Shown: positions 1 through 8,951, numbered from the stretch's first letter. The stretch: DNA of 17,274 bases from CAZCQG01 sp964500775 (GCA_964500775.1 CAZCQG010000044.1:1-17274), one strand, 5' to 3'. Program-made: numbers and translations. The notes: generated by a model from the sequence alone, not told the origin.

Positions 1-653
1 ATCCCGCAATACTTGATCTTTTGGCGAGATTTATGTCCGAGTATTTCAAAAATGTATATACATCTAGTGACGGCGATGCTGCTTGGTCGCTTTTCCAAAA
101 ACATAAACCCGACATTGTATTAAGTGATATTTTGATGCCTAAAAGTAGCGGTGTGGAGCTTGGAGCTTCGATTCTATCATCCCGCATAAAAACCTCTTTA
201 TACTATATTTCAGGCTGTACGGACCAAGATATACTGCTAGATGCTATAAAAACAAGACCCAAAGATTATATTTTAAAACCCATCACCAACCAAAAACTCA
301 TACAATTATTAGATGTTATGGTACAAAATACCGACGTTTCTCTCGGTGTGAAACATACCCTTAAATGCGGTGGAGTTTTGGATCTCGATAGGGCGCTAAT
401 CACTATGCACGGTGTAGAGAGCAAGCTTACGAAAAAAGAGTTGGAATTAGCAAAAATGATAGTGCGGGCCGATGGAAATATCGTCAAGTACTCTGAGATA
501 GCGAAAAAAATATGGACAAAAGAAGATCATATAATGACCGAAAACTCGCTCAAATCTCTCCTGTATAGACTCCGAAAAAAAGGTTTCGGCAAATGTCTCA
601 AAGCCGTCTCTAACGTAGGCATACAAGAGAGGAGCGTGGCAATAGATAGCTAG
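1..653 (+). CDS. OmpR-type response regulator (5' end outside window)
   Basis: This is a two-component response regulator that would bind DNA when phosphorylated by a partner kinase, probably encoded to the left of the window. The reading frame is open to the left edge (frame beginning at base 3), and the first visible residues (PAILDLLARFM) are helix 1 of a receiver domain. The true start and the acidic pair of the phosphorylation pocket therefore lie outside the window; the TTG at 21 is not a credible start. The phosphoacceptor Asp lies in DIVLSDILMP (codon 126-128), followed by the switch Ser in YYISG and the conserved Lys in DYILKPI. The C-terminal ~90 residues (LTKKELELAKM...NSLKSLLYRLRKKG) fit an OmpR/PhoB winged helix, with the recognition helix in the latter part. 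The gene converges on metY and their stop codons overlap. Confidence 0.88.
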   Translation, partial: PAILDLLARFMSEYFKNVYTSSDGDAAWSLFQKHKPDIVLSDILMPKSSGVELGASILSSRIKTSLYYISGCTDQDILLDAIKTRPKDYILKPITNQKLIQLLDVMVQNTDVSLGVKHTLKCGGVLDLDRALITMHGVESKLTKKELELAKMIVRADGNIVKYSEIAKKIWTKEDHIMTENSLKSLLYRLRKKGFGKCLKAVSNVGIQERSVAIDS

Positions 654-1915
654 CACTCTAGCGAATTTTTGAGATCCTCTATTAAGTCGTCGGCATTTTC
701 AAGTCCGATACTTAGCCGTATCAGTCCGTCTTTTATCCCGGCATTTTCTCTCACTTCTCTGCTTAATTGTTGGTGTGTCGTAGATGAAGGGTGTGTGATG
801 ATTGATTTGCTATCACCGATATTTACCGCTCTGCAAAACAGTTTGGCATTGTTTATCACTCTCTTTGCCCCCTCGTACGTTGCGACTTCAAAATTTAATA
901 GACCGCTATAACTATCTTTGTTTAAATATTTTTTTGCTCTTTGATGGCTCGCGTCATCTTCAAGTCCGGGGTAGCTTACCGACACGACTTTTGGATGCGA
1001 GCGTAAAAATGCCGCTATTTTCTTTGCACTACGAGACACTTTCTCCATTCTGATGTCTAATGTTTCTAGGCTTTGTATGAGGCTATGGGCATTATAAGGA
1101 GAAAGCACCGCCCCAATGTCGCGTAGTAACGACAAACGGACTTTTAGATTAAATGCCGGAAACGGGAGCGATGAGTACACAAGCCCGTGGTAGCTAGCAT
1201 CGGGTTCATTAAACTCTTTGTATCGGGTGCTGTGCTTAAAAAACTCGTTTAAACCCTCTCTGTCTATTATCGCCCCTGCGATACACAGCCCATGCCCGCC
1301 GATATATTTACTCGCACTATGCACCACTATGTCGACCCCAAATTTCAAAGGATTGAGTAGATAGGGCGAAGCTACCGTATTATCACACACGGTGAGTATT
1401 CCGTGCTTTTTTGCGATAGCGACGATAGCATCTATCTCTGCTACGGCTATTTGGGGGTTTGATATGGATTCAAAATAGATGACTTTTGTTTTATCGTCTA
1501 TCAATGCCTCTATCGTATCGGGATTTCCGATGTCAAATATTCTCGCCTCTATTCCGAATTTTTTATATGTATGTGTCAATAGCGTCACGGAGCCGCCGTA
1601 AAGCTTATTGGAGATGATAATATTATCTCCCGCGCTAGCGACGTTTATCGTGGCGTAAAATATTGCCGCCTGTCCGCTTGCGGTAGCGACCGCGCTAGCA
1701 CCTCCTTCAAGTGCGGCTAGCCGTTTTTCTAGAACATCTATCGTTGGATTCCCAAGCCTTGTGTAGATATTCCCTAGCTCTTCGAGATTAAATAGATTTG
1801 CCGCGTGTTCCGCGCTATCAAACGCATACGCCGAGCTTAGGTATAGCGGCACCGCCAAAGTTTTTTGTTTGTCTCTATCATAGCCGTATTGGACGGCTAG
1901 TGTCTCTTTTTCCAT
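650..1915 (-). CDS. metY: O-acetylhomoserine sulfhydrylase (aminocarboxypropyltransferase)
   Basis: This is a PLP-dependent cytosolic enzyme that makes L-homocysteine from O-acetyl-L-homoserine and sulfide, the direct sulfhydrylation route to methionine. The protein is 421 aa, a normal length for the Cys/Met-metabolism PLP family. Family signatures run in order: YTRLGNPT (51-58) for phosphate binding, the ATASGQAAI loop (78-85), CDNT with PLP-contacting Asp178, and HSASKYIGGHG with the Schiff-base Lys203. The length and the insert before Lys203 favour MetY over cystathionine gamma-synthase or beta-lyase. The ATG start is backed by AAGGA a few bases upstream. It is second in an operon, 18 bp after cysK, so both genes draw on the sulfide pool. 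The C-terminal stop overlaps that of the convergent response regulator. Confidence 0.93.
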   Translation of the reverse strand: MEKETLAVQYGYDRDKQKTLAVPLYLSSAYAFDSAEHAANLFNLEELGNIYTRLGNPTIDVLEKRLAALEGGASAVATASGQAAIFYATINVASAGDNIIISNKLYGGSVTLLTHTYKKFGIEARIFDIGNPDTIEALIDDKTKVIYFESISNPQIAVAEIDAIVAIAKKHGILTVCDNTVASPYLLNPLKFGVDIVVHSASKYIGGHGLCIAGAIIDREGLNEFFKHSTRYKEFNEPDASYHGLVYSSLPFPAFNLKVRLSLLRDIGAVLSPYNAHSLIQSLETLDIRMEKVSRSAKKIAAFLRSHPKVVSVSYPGLEDDASHQRAKKYLNKDSYSGLLNFEVATYEGAKRVINNAKLFCRAVNIGDSKSIITHPSSTTHQQLSREVRENAGIKDGLIRLSIGLENADDLIEDLKNSLEC

Positions 1916-1933
1916 ATAGTATTCCTTGTTTTG

Positions 1934-2869
1934 TTAATTCTCTTCTTCTTCGCCGTAAAGCTCGGTGCTTAGGTATCGCTCTCCCGTATCACACAGTATT
2001 GTTACTATAGTTTTGCCTTTGTTTTCGATTCTAGAGGCGATGAGGGATGATGCTTCTATGTTCGCCCCCGCGGAGATTCCTACGAGTACCCCCTCTTTTT
2101 TTGCAAGTTCTCTGCTGCGCTCCATAGCCCTTACAGCATCCACTTGTATGATCTCATCAAAAATCTTTTGATTTAAGACATCGGGGATAAAGCCTGCACC
2201 GATGCCTTGAATCTTGTGCGGTCCCGCTTTGCCTCCCGAGAGTATAGGTGATTCTTTTGGTTCTACCGCGATTATTTTTATACTCGGGATCATCTCCTTG
2301 AGTGTTTCTCCTACTCCGCTAAGCGTCCCTCCCGTCCCTACAGCGGCGACGAAAAAATCGACTTTTCCGCCCGTGTCTTGATATATCTCCATAGCCGTCG
2401 TTTTCTTGTGTATATCGGGATTGGCTTTGTTGGCAAATTGTTGCGGGACAAAAGCATTACCAAGGCGCACCGCCATTTCTTCCGCTTTTTGTACCGCCCC
2501 TTTCATGCCTAGCTCTGCCGGAGTGAGCACGAGTTCCGCCCCTAAAGCTTTTAGTAGCTTTCTCCTCTCCAAACTCATGGAGCTTGGCATCGTGAGGATA
2601 AGTTTTAGTCCCATAGAAGCGCATATGCTAGCTAACGCTATTCCCGTGTTGCCGCTTGTGGGCTCAATGACTACGGTATCGCTCTTTATTTTTCCTTCAC
2701 AAAGTGCTCTATGGATGAGATTGAATCCTATCCTGTCTTTCACCGAACCGGAAGGATTCATAAATTCACACTTCCCCAAAATGAGTGTTTTAGTTGCATT
2801 GGACGCGGTATTTAGCCTTAGCAAAGGGGTTTTCCCGATGAGCTCCGCAACTGTTGAGGCGTAACGCAT
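1934..2869 (-). CDS. cysK: Cysteine synthase A (O-acetylserine sulfhydrylase)
   Basis: This PLP enzyme condenses O-acetyl-L-serine with sulfide to give L-cysteine and acetate in the cytosol. The protein is 311 aa, typical of CysK. The Schiff-base lysine is Lys44 in NPSGSVKDR. The substrate-binding TSGNTG loop is at 71-76 and the phosphate-binding GTGGT loop at 178-182. The C-terminal CDTGERYLSTELY is characteristic of cysteine synthase rather than cystathionine beta-synthase. The tail ends in a short acidic run (EEEEN). The ATG has an AGG seven bases upstream. It is the first gene of the cysK-metY operon and is transcribed away from the P-type ATPase gene across a 91 bp divergent region. CysM is an alternative name, but the motif set favours CysK. 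No serine acetyltransferase gene is in the window. Confidence 0.92.
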   Translation of the reverse strand: MRYASTVAELIGKTPLLRLNTASNATKTLILGKCEFMNPSGSVKDRIGFNLIHRALCEGKIKSDTVVIEPTSGNTGIALASICASMGLKLILTMPSSMSLERRKLLKALGAELVLTPAELGMKGAVQKAEEMAVRLGNAFVPQQFANKANPDIHKKTTAMEIYQDTGGKVDFFVAAVGTGGTLSGVGETLKEMIPSIKIIAVEPKESPILSGGKAGPHKIQGIGAGFIPDVLNQKIFDEIIQVDAVRAMERSRELAKKEGVLVGISAGANIEASSLIASRIENKGKTIVTILCDTGERYLSTELYGEEEEN

Positions 2870-2960
2870 TTCTTAACCTTTAAAAATTTCAGCTATTCTT
2901 ACACAAACGGCGTTAAAATTCATTGATGATAATCCCTATTTCAAATTTTTAAGGAAAGCG
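2870..2960. promoter_or_regulatory. Divergent promoter region cysK / P-type ATPase
   Basis: This 91 bp spacer must hold the start signals for both divergent operons. On the plus strand GATAAT at 2928-2933 is a plausible -10 box, 27 bp before the ATPase ATG, with an AAGGA ribosome binding site at 2951-2955. On the minus strand a TAAGAAT-like -10 lies near 2893-2899, ahead of the cysK AGG. Neither has a clear -35 box, which is usual for Campylobacterota. The box positions are inference from consensus only; no operator or riboswitch structure was found. Confidence 0.4.
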
Positions 2961-5675
2961 ATGCACCATCTTATCGGTCAAAACTGGCATGGAATCACGG
3001 GTAAAGAAGCGGTCGCTCTATTTGAAAGCGATGAAGAAGAGGGGCTTGGGGTATTGGAGCAAAATACCCGAAGAGCGATGTTCGGTGAAAATGTTCTTGT
3101 CGAAAAAGGGGAAGAATCACGTATTAAACAATTTTTTATGCAGTTTCATAGCCCGTTAATCTATATTCTATTAAGTGCCGTCATTGTGACTCTTCTTATC
3201 GGTGAGTATGTTGATAGCGGGGTTATATTTGCGGTGGTTTTAATAAATGTGATAGTCGGGTACATACAGGAAAGCAAGGCTTCAAAAGCGATTCGTTCAC
3301 TAAAAAAAATGATGCTCTCGACGGCTACGGTCATTCGGGATGGAGGGAAACTTAGCATCTCTTCAAGCGAGCTTGTCCCCGGGGACATAGTACTTCTAGA
3401 ATCCGGCTCTAAAATATCCGCCGACATTAGACTATTGCAAGCAAACACCTTTAAAGTGGATGAATCTATGCTCACGGGAGAATCGCTCCCCGTGCAGAAA
3501 AATTGCGATACGTTACCTATGGATACGACGCTAAGTGAACGAAAGAATATGCTCTACTCCGGTACATACGCCGTATACGGCAGGGCAAAAGGGGTAGTGG
3601 TGGCTACGGGAAATAATACCGAAATGGGGAAAATAGCCCACCTGATGGAATCTGCAGATGTACTGCAAACACCCCTTACGAGAAAAATGGATGATTTTAG
3701 CAGAGTACTTTTATACGCTATTTTACTTTTGGCGGCGGTAACGTTTGTCATAGGGATAACTAGGGAGTATGACACGGGCGAGATGTTTTTGGCATCGGTG
3801 GCTTTAGCAGTGGGTGCGATACCCGAAGGGCTCCCTGCCGCGCTAACGATAACGCTTGCCATCGGTGTGAGCGTCATGGCGAGAAAAAACGCCGTTATTA
3901 GAAAATTACCCGCCGTGGAAACACTCGGAAGCGTAACCGTGATATGTTCGGATAAGACGGGGACGCTTACGCAGAATAAAATGACCGTAACGACCCTTTA
4001 TTGCGAAAGAAAGCGATATGCTCTAAGCGGCAAAGGGTATGGGACCGAGGGGGAAATACTCTATGAGGATGTTCCGCTAGGGAAAGCTCAAGGTGTTTTG
4101 GCGGAATTGCTCTTGGGTGGCTATATATGCAACGAATCCTATCTCATAAACAAAGAGGGGAAAAATTATATAGAGGGCGATCCTACCGAAGGTGCACTTA
4201 TTGTCGCCGCCATTAAAGGGGGATTGGATGAGTACGCAGTAGCGAAGAGAATCGAAAAAATAGATACCCTCCCTTTTGAATCCGATAGACGCTATATGGG
4301 AATCTTGGTTTATGACAAGGAAGAAGACAAAAAGAAGATATATCTTAAAGGTTCGGTCGAGAAAATTATCGAGCTTTGTGATCGTGAAGCTTTGGGCGGA
4401 GAAACATCTATCATCGAACGTGAAAAAATATTAAACGAAAGTGAAGCGCTTGCAAAAATGGGATTGCGAGTATTGGGTGTGGCGGTAAAAGAGGGCGACG
4501 TCGAGAAATTGGATGAAGAGAGTATCGGTGGAGATTTCGTATTTTTGGGGTGTCAGGCGATGATTGATCGCCCTAGAACCAGAGCGCTTACGGCGGTAAA
4601 AGAGTGCCAAGATGCCGGCATAAAGGTGATAATGATCACGGGAGACCATACCCACACCGCGTATGCAATCGCTAAAGAGATGGGAATCACAGAAGATTCT
4701 AGTTATGAAGATGCGGTAATTAGCGGCAAGATGCTTTTGGAGATGAGTGATTCGGAGTTATTGCAAAAGGTGCAACAAGCAAGGGTGTTTGCTAGGGTGG
4801 AGCCGGAGCAGAAATTACGCATTGTAAACGCTCTTCAAAAAAACGGCGAAATAGTCGCAATGACGGGAGACGGTGTCAACGATGCTCCAGCGCTCAAACA
4901 GGCAAATATAGGAATCGCAATGGGAAAAAGCGGCACGGAAGTCGCCAAAGAGGCATCCGATATGGTATTAAGCGATGATAATTTTGCCTCCATAGCATCT
5001 GCCGTGAGGGAAGGGAGAGGGGTGTTTGATAACCTAGTAAAGTTTATCACGTGGACGCTTCCTACGAATCTCGGGGAAGGGATGATTGTTCTATTTAGTA
5101 TTTTACTGGCGATTCCTTTGCCGATATTGCCGGTGCAGATTTTATGGATAAATATGTCTACCGCGCTGATGCTTGGGATGATGCTTGTGTTTGAACCGCA
5201 AGAAAAGGATATTATGTCGCGTCCTCCTCGCGATCCCAAAACCCCTATTTTATCGCAAGAGCTAGTTACTTTGATGCTTTTGGTAGGGATATATATGCTC
5301 GGAACTACGTATGCGATGTTCAGTTTTTATATCCAAGAGGGGGCAAGTATCGAATATGCTAGGAGTGTTGCGGTAAATATGTTTGTTTTTATTGAGCTAT
5401 TCTTTCTTTTTAGTTGCAAATCACTTGATAAAAGCATTTTTCAAGTCAATCTCTTGAAAAATCCCTATATGCTTTTTGGGGTAACGGCAATGGTTGTTTT
5501 ACAGGCATTGTTTACTTATCACCCGTTTATGCAGGTACTCTTTAAGAGTCAATCATTATCCTTCGAGACTTGGATGAGCATTGTTGCCGTCTCGTTGGGC
5601 GTGATTCCGCTTGTAGAATTTAAAAAAGTGTTGGCTATTATCGTAAGAAAAAAACAACCAAGAGGTGCAGAGTGA
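2961..5675 (+). CDS. P2-type cation-transporting ATPase
   Basis: This is a 904 aa integral-membrane pump that uses ATP to move cations, resembling the SERCA/CtpF-like branch of P-type ATPases. The N-terminal cation_ATPase_N region is residues 1-60. TGES (172-175) is the actuator loop, IPEGLP (287-292) the TM4 ion site, DKTGT with phosphorylated Asp331 the catalytic loop, TGD (560-562), and GDGVNDAP (637-643) the hinge. About ten membrane spans are expected. TM5 keeps Asn703 and Glu706 and TM8 keeps Glu812, matching Ca2+-site positions in SERCA. In TM6, LWINMSTA keeps Asn731 and Thr734 but has Ala735 where SERCA has Asp800. The usual DPPR hinge motif reads DRPR (536-539). Ion specificity (Ca2+, Na+ or other) is therefore open. 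The stop overlaps the NhaA start, consistent with a role in ion homeostasis. Confidence 0.92.
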   Translation: MHHLIGQNWHGITGKEAVALFESDEEEGLGVLEQNTRRAMFGENVLVEKGEESRIKQFFMQFHSPLIYILLSAVIVTLLIGEYVDSGVIFAVVLINVIVGYIQESKASKAIRSLKKMMLSTATVIRDGGKLSISSSELVPGDIVLLESGSKISADIRLLQANTFKVDESMLTGESLPVQKNCDTLPMDTTLSERKNMLYSGTYAVYGRAKGVVVATGNNTEMGKIAHLMESADVLQTPLTRKMDDFSRVLLYAILLLAAVTFVIGITREYDTGEMFLASVALAVGAIPEGLPAALTITLAIGVSVMARKNAVIRKLPAVETLGSVTVICSDKTGTLTQNKMTVTTLYCERKRYALSGKGYGTEGEILYEDVPLGKAQGVLAELLLGGYICNESYLINKEGKNYIEGDPTEGALIVAAIKGGLDEYAVAKRIEKIDTLPFESDRRYMGILVYDKEEDKKKIYLKGSVEKIIELCDREALGGETSIIEREKILNESEALAKMGLRVLGVAVKEGDVEKLDEESIGGDFVFLGCQAMIDRPRTRALTAVKECQDAGIKVIMITGDHTHTAYAIAKEMGITEDSSYEDAVISGKMLLEMSDSELLQKVQQARVFARVEPEQKLRIVNALQKNGEIVAMTGDGVNDAPALKQANIGIAMGKSGTEVAKEASDMVLSDDNFASIASAVREGRGVFDNLVKFITWTLPTNLGEGMIVLFSILLAIPLPILPVQILWINMSTALMLGMMLVFEPQEKDIMSRPPRDPKTPILSQELVTLMLLVGIYMLGTTYAMFSFYIQEGASIEYARSVAVNMFVFIELFFLFSCKSLDKSIFQVNLLKNPYMLFGVTAMVVLQALFTYHPFMQVLFKSQSLSFETWMSIVAVSLGVIPLVEFKKVLAIIVRKKQPRGAE

Positions 5676-7000
5676 TTAAAGATATAAATACGCATACGAT
5701 AAAGGTGATAGATATTATCACCGAGTTTGTACGAAAAGAATCTTTTGGCGGTATTTTACTCTTTCTTACCGCTTTTTTGGCGATGCTAGTCGCTAATTCA
5801 CCCTTTGCCGAGGAGTATTTCTCGTTTTGGAAAACCCCTTTCGGACTTGCGTTCGGCGAATATACGCTCACGCTTGATATGACCCATTGGGTAAATGACG
5901 GATTGATGGCGCTTTTCTTTTTGATGGTGGGATTGGAGATAAAAAGGGAGTTGCTAGTCGGGGAGTTATCCGAGATTCGTAAAGCTTCTTTTCCCGTAGT
6001 GGCGGCGATAGGTGGGATGGTCATTCCCGCACTTATATACATACTTTTAAATAACGGCACCCCTTCAAGTGATGGATTCGGTGTGCCGATGGCTACCGAT
6101 ATTGCTTTTGCGCTAGGTGTGTTGATGCTTTTAGGCGAGCGCGTACCGCTTCAGTTAAAAGTATTTTTAGTAACTCTTGCAGTCGTCGATGATTTGGGTG
6201 CTATCCTTGTTATCGCTATATTTTACTCTCACGGCATAGATTTTTTCTATCTCGGGCTAGCGGGTGCGGTGACGGTTGCCTTGGGGCTGATGAATTATTT
6301 TGGCGTGAAGAAACTTTTACCCTATTTATTGCTCGGCGTGGCATTATGGGATTTTATCCACAATAGCGGGATACACGCAACGGTAGCGGGGGTGATATTG
6401 GCATTTACGATTCCTATCCGTTCCAAGATGTCTAGTTTTGTGTTTGTCCAAAATATCCAAAACGTGGCGATGCATTTTTGTGAAGCGGGTGCCTGTACAA
6501 AGCAAAAAATTCTCCTTACGAAAAGTCAGCAAAATGCTTTGGAAGGGATAGCGAGAGCATATGATGAGGTGCAAAACCCCTTAGTTCGACTAGAGCACTA
6601 CCTCCACCCTTTGAGCGCTTATCTCATTATGCCGATTTTTGCTTTTGCTAATGCGGGCGTTTCACTTCAAGGAGGGATAGATTTCTCTATAGATAACGTA
6701 TTTACGGGGATATTCTTCGGTTTGCTACTAGGTAAGCCCATAGGGGTGTTTCTCCTCACGTTTGCAGCCGATAAGCTAGGAATCGCCAGAAAACCGGATG
6801 ATTTGAGCTGGCTTGACATATTGGGGGCGGGAATGATAGCGGGTATAGGGTTTACGATGTCGATTTTTATCGCCTCTTTGGCGTTTGAGGAGGGGACGAT
6901 AGCGTTGGCAAAGGCGACCATACTTATTGCCTCGCTAGCTGCGGGCGTACTGGGGGCACTGTTCTTTTTATTGCAAAAAAATAGGAAAGCCCAAGCGTGA
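5672..7000 (+). CDS. nhaA: Na+/H+ antiporter NhaA
   Basis: This inner-membrane secondary antiporter exports Na+ (or Li+) in exchange for H+, supporting pH and salt homeostasis. The 442 aa product has the hydrophobic pattern of about 12 spans. It carries the hallmark ATDIAFALG with Asp143, and VVDDLGAI with the ion-binding pair Asp173-Asp174. GKPIG contains Lys355, equivalent to E. coli Lys300, and GIGFTMSIFIASLAF follows near the end. About 50 extra residues with a CxxxC pair (C270, C275) lie between the middle and C-terminal spans (about 250-308), longer than in E. coli NhaA. The GTG start overlaps the ATPase stop as GTGA and has GAGG six bases upstream. The next Met is inside the protein core, so GTG is the only sensible start. 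Its stop overlaps the next gene in the same way. Confidence 0.95.
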   Translation: MIKDINTHTIKVIDIITEFVRKESFGGILLFLTAFLAMLVANSPFAEEYFSFWKTPFGLAFGEYTLTLDMTHWVNDGLMALFFLMVGLEIKRELLVGELSEIRKASFPVVAAIGGMVIPALIYILLNNGTPSSDGFGVPMATDIAFALGVLMLLGERVPLQLKVFLVTLAVVDDLGAILVIAIFYSHGIDFFYLGLAGAVTVALGLMNYFGVKKLLPYLLLGVALWDFIHNSGIHATVAGVILAFTIPIRSKMSSFVFVQNIQNVAMHFCEAGACTKQKILLTKSQQNALEGIARAYDEVQNPLVRLEHYLHPLSAYLIMPIFAFANAGVSLQGGIDFSIDNVFTGIFFGLLLGKPIGVFLLTFAADKLGIARKPDDLSWLDILGAGMIAGIGFTMSIFIASLAFEEGTIALAKATILIASLAAGVLGALFFLLQKNRKAQA

Positions 7001-7881
7001 GAATAGCCTTTATACTGCTGTTTTTCACGACAGCACTATTCTCAAAGATCACCGACTATAAAGTAATATCGGACGTATATGCCGTAAAAGGACAAGAGTA
7101 TCTTGCTATCCGCTCTTTTAAGCAGGATGGAGTGGGTATGTACTTGGCATACGATCTCAAAACACACGCAACCTTTTTGATAAAACAGGAGGGGATCGAA
7201 ATACGGAGCCGCCGTTCAAACTATATCTACCCGAAATACCTCAAGAATAAAATCGAAGAGACGAAGAATCAACTCCAAAATAGCGGTTTGACAAAGAGTT
7301 TGCAAGGGGAAGAGAAGGGGATATTTTTGAGTGTGGATCTCTGTCCTTCCTCAAAAGAGGGATTTGAGGAGGATTTTTTCCTTGGGCTTAGAGAATACGG
7401 CAAAAAGATTCCCGTAGCCATTTGTATAAGCGGGAAATGGATTCTCGCCCACAAAGAAGAGTTTGCGCGTTTAAAACAATGGGAAAAAGAGGGTTGGCTC
7501 GATATTACATGGGTGAATCATTCCTATTCACACTACTATGACCCTTTTGCGAAACTCGAAGATAATTTTATGCGTAAAAAGGGAGATGTCGATAAGGAGA
7601 TAGAAAAAAACGAGATATTGTTGCTGGAAAACGGTGTTGTCCCATCGGTATTTTTTCGCTTTCCGGGACTAGTTTCCTCGCCTACTCTTATCGAGAATCT
7701 AAAAAAACATAATCTTATCCCCCTTGGTGCAGGTGCATGGGTGGCAAAAGGGGAAGTGATACGAGACGGGGATGTGGTACTGCTACACGGGAATAAAAAC
7801 GAACCTCAAGGAATCGCGATGTTTGAGAGGTATCTCAAAAAGCAACGCGTGAACTTTTTAGATATAAAAAATTTGTATTAA
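6997..7881 (+). CDS. Secreted polysaccharide-deacetylase-like protein
   Basis: This is a 294 aa exported protein with a NodB-like carbohydrate-esterase fold, expected to remove acetyl groups from a glycan such as peptidoglycan or a surface polysaccharide in the periplasm. Residues 1-16 form a signal peptide. An N-terminal region (about 20-105) precedes the catalytic part. Motif 1 reads LSVDLCPSS instead of TFDDGP: Asp114 (base) is kept but the metal-binding Asp is Leu115. Motif 2 is NHSYSHYY with His175 and His179, motif 3 is FRFPG with Arg221, and motif 5 is VVLLHGN with His264. The variant resembles the 'DAC' sub-group of the family rather than classic NodB, so activity is plausible but unproven. 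The GTG start overlaps the nhaA stop (GTGA), with AGGA ten bases upstream. It ends 11 bp from a convergent gene. Confidence 0.8.
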   Translation: MRIAFILLFFTTALFSKITDYKVISDVYAVKGQEYLAIRSFKQDGVGMYLAYDLKTHATFLIKQEGIEIRSRRSNYIYPKYLKNKIEETKNQLQNSGLTKSLQGEEKGIFLSVDLCPSSKEGFEEDFFLGLREYGKKIPVAICISGKWILAHKEEFARLKQWEKEGWLDITWVNHSYSHYYDPFAKLEDNFMRKKGDVDKEIEKNEILLLENGVVPSVFFRFPGLVSSPTLIENLKKHNLIPLGAGAWVAKGEVIRDGDVVLLHGNKNEPQGIAMFERYLKKQRVNFLDIKNLY

Positions 7882-7892
7882 GCGCAAAGGTA

Positions 7893-8951
7893 CTATTTGA
7901 GATTCTGAATTGTTTTGATCTGATTTTTTATTTTTTTGACGAATGTCAGCGAGGTGTTGTCCTCGGGGCTATACGTCAAAACTCTTTGAAAAGCGTTGAG
8001 TGCCTTTTCGAAATCTTGTTTGTTATAGTAGTTTTTTCCGAGTTCGATTAGTTCGGGAATCTTTTTTTCATTCTCCTTTTTTATCTTCTCCGCTAAAAGC
8101 AAAGCATTTTTATCATTAGGAGAGATTTTCAATACCTTCTCTACCGATTGCATAGCAGCATCATATTCTCCTGCATCAAAAGCCTTTTGTGCGTCACTAA
8201 GCATTTTCGCGCTTGTATTTATCGTCGCGATCTCTTTGAGGTATTTTTCCGCCGTTTTGTCTTTCACGTAGATACTCTCTATAAAGTCAAAACTATTTTT
8301 TGCCTCGGTAATCTTTCCTTGTTTAAAAAGATTTACCGCACTATTTACAAGATCGTCGTGCTTAGAATCTATATATTCCTGCGCTTTTAAAGCTATCTCA
8401 TCGTATTCGTCGTATTGGGTCAATTTTTGCAATAGGGCATCGATTTTCTTGATAGAGACTTCGTGTGTTTTATTCTCGTTCAATGCTTTTTCCAAAGGAT
8501 CACGCAGTGTTTTTAAAAAACCTTTGATATATGTATCGTTTTTAAGTTCTTCAAAAAGCTCTTTGCCGTTTTTGTAATCTTTATCGTTGTACATCATTCT
8601 GTTAAATTCATACAAGGCTTTTATTTTGTCTTTTTTGAGGTATTTTACCCCTCGGGCGTAATAATACGCTCCGTTTGCCTTTGCTCGCTTTTTAAGATCC
8701 TCGATTTTTGATGTCGAGACGACAGGAGAGCCTTTGTAAAAATTTGCTTTTTCGTATGCTTCGGCTGCATCGGCATAGTGTTTTTTTGCATACAGGATGT
8801 CGCCTTTTTGGACGAGGTGCTCTATTTCATTTTGGACGCTAAGGTAGAGCTGTTTTTTCTCATCGCGATCTAGATTGCCGCTGCCTAGACCCATAGCGCA
8901 TCCGGAAAAAAATATGAGACTTAACAATGCCGATAAAAAAATAGATTTCAT
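7893..8951 (-). CDS. TPR-repeat lipoprotein
   Basis: This is a 352 aa envelope lipoprotein, probably tethered in the periplasm. The start chosen is the ATG at 8951 rather than a longer frame from 9050. It has AGGAG seven bases upstream and begins a clean signal peptide with a lipobox ending FSGC (Cys18). The mature protein is rich in Lys, Glu and helix. It contains TPR-like units, clearest at the C-terminus (LGKNYYNKQDFEKALNAF and the preceding AFDAGEYDAAMQSVEKVL), with weaker repeats from about residue 60. Such arrays usually bind partner proteins. Its ATG overlaps the stop of the adenylate cyclase gene as ATGA, so the two are translationally coupled. A role in sensing or scaffolding for the cyclase's periplasmic domain is inference. 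I recognise no specific named family. Confidence 0.85.
   Translation of the reverse strand: MKSIFLSALLSLIFFSGCAMGLGSGNLDRDEKKQLYLSVQNEIEHLVQKGDILYAKKHYADAAEAYEKANFYKGSPVVSTSKIEDLKKRAKANGAYYYARGVKYLKKDKIKALYEFNRMMYNDKDYKNGKELFEELKNDTYIKGFLKTLRDPLEKALNENKTHEVSIKKIDALLQKLTQYDEYDEIALKAQEYIDSKHDDLVNSAVNLFKQGKITEAKNSFDFIESIYVKDKTAEKYLKEIATINTSAKMLSDAQKAFDAGEYDAAMQSVEKVLKISPNDKNALLLAEKIKKENEKKIPELIELGKNYYNKQDFEKALNAFQRVLTYSPEDNTSLTFVKKIKNQIKTIQNLK

Noticed and set aside
2406..2864. 152-codon plus-strand frame opposite cysK
   Set aside because: It is a shadow of a strongly conserved enzyme gene; the protein is Ser/Ala-rich low-complexity and matches no family I know.
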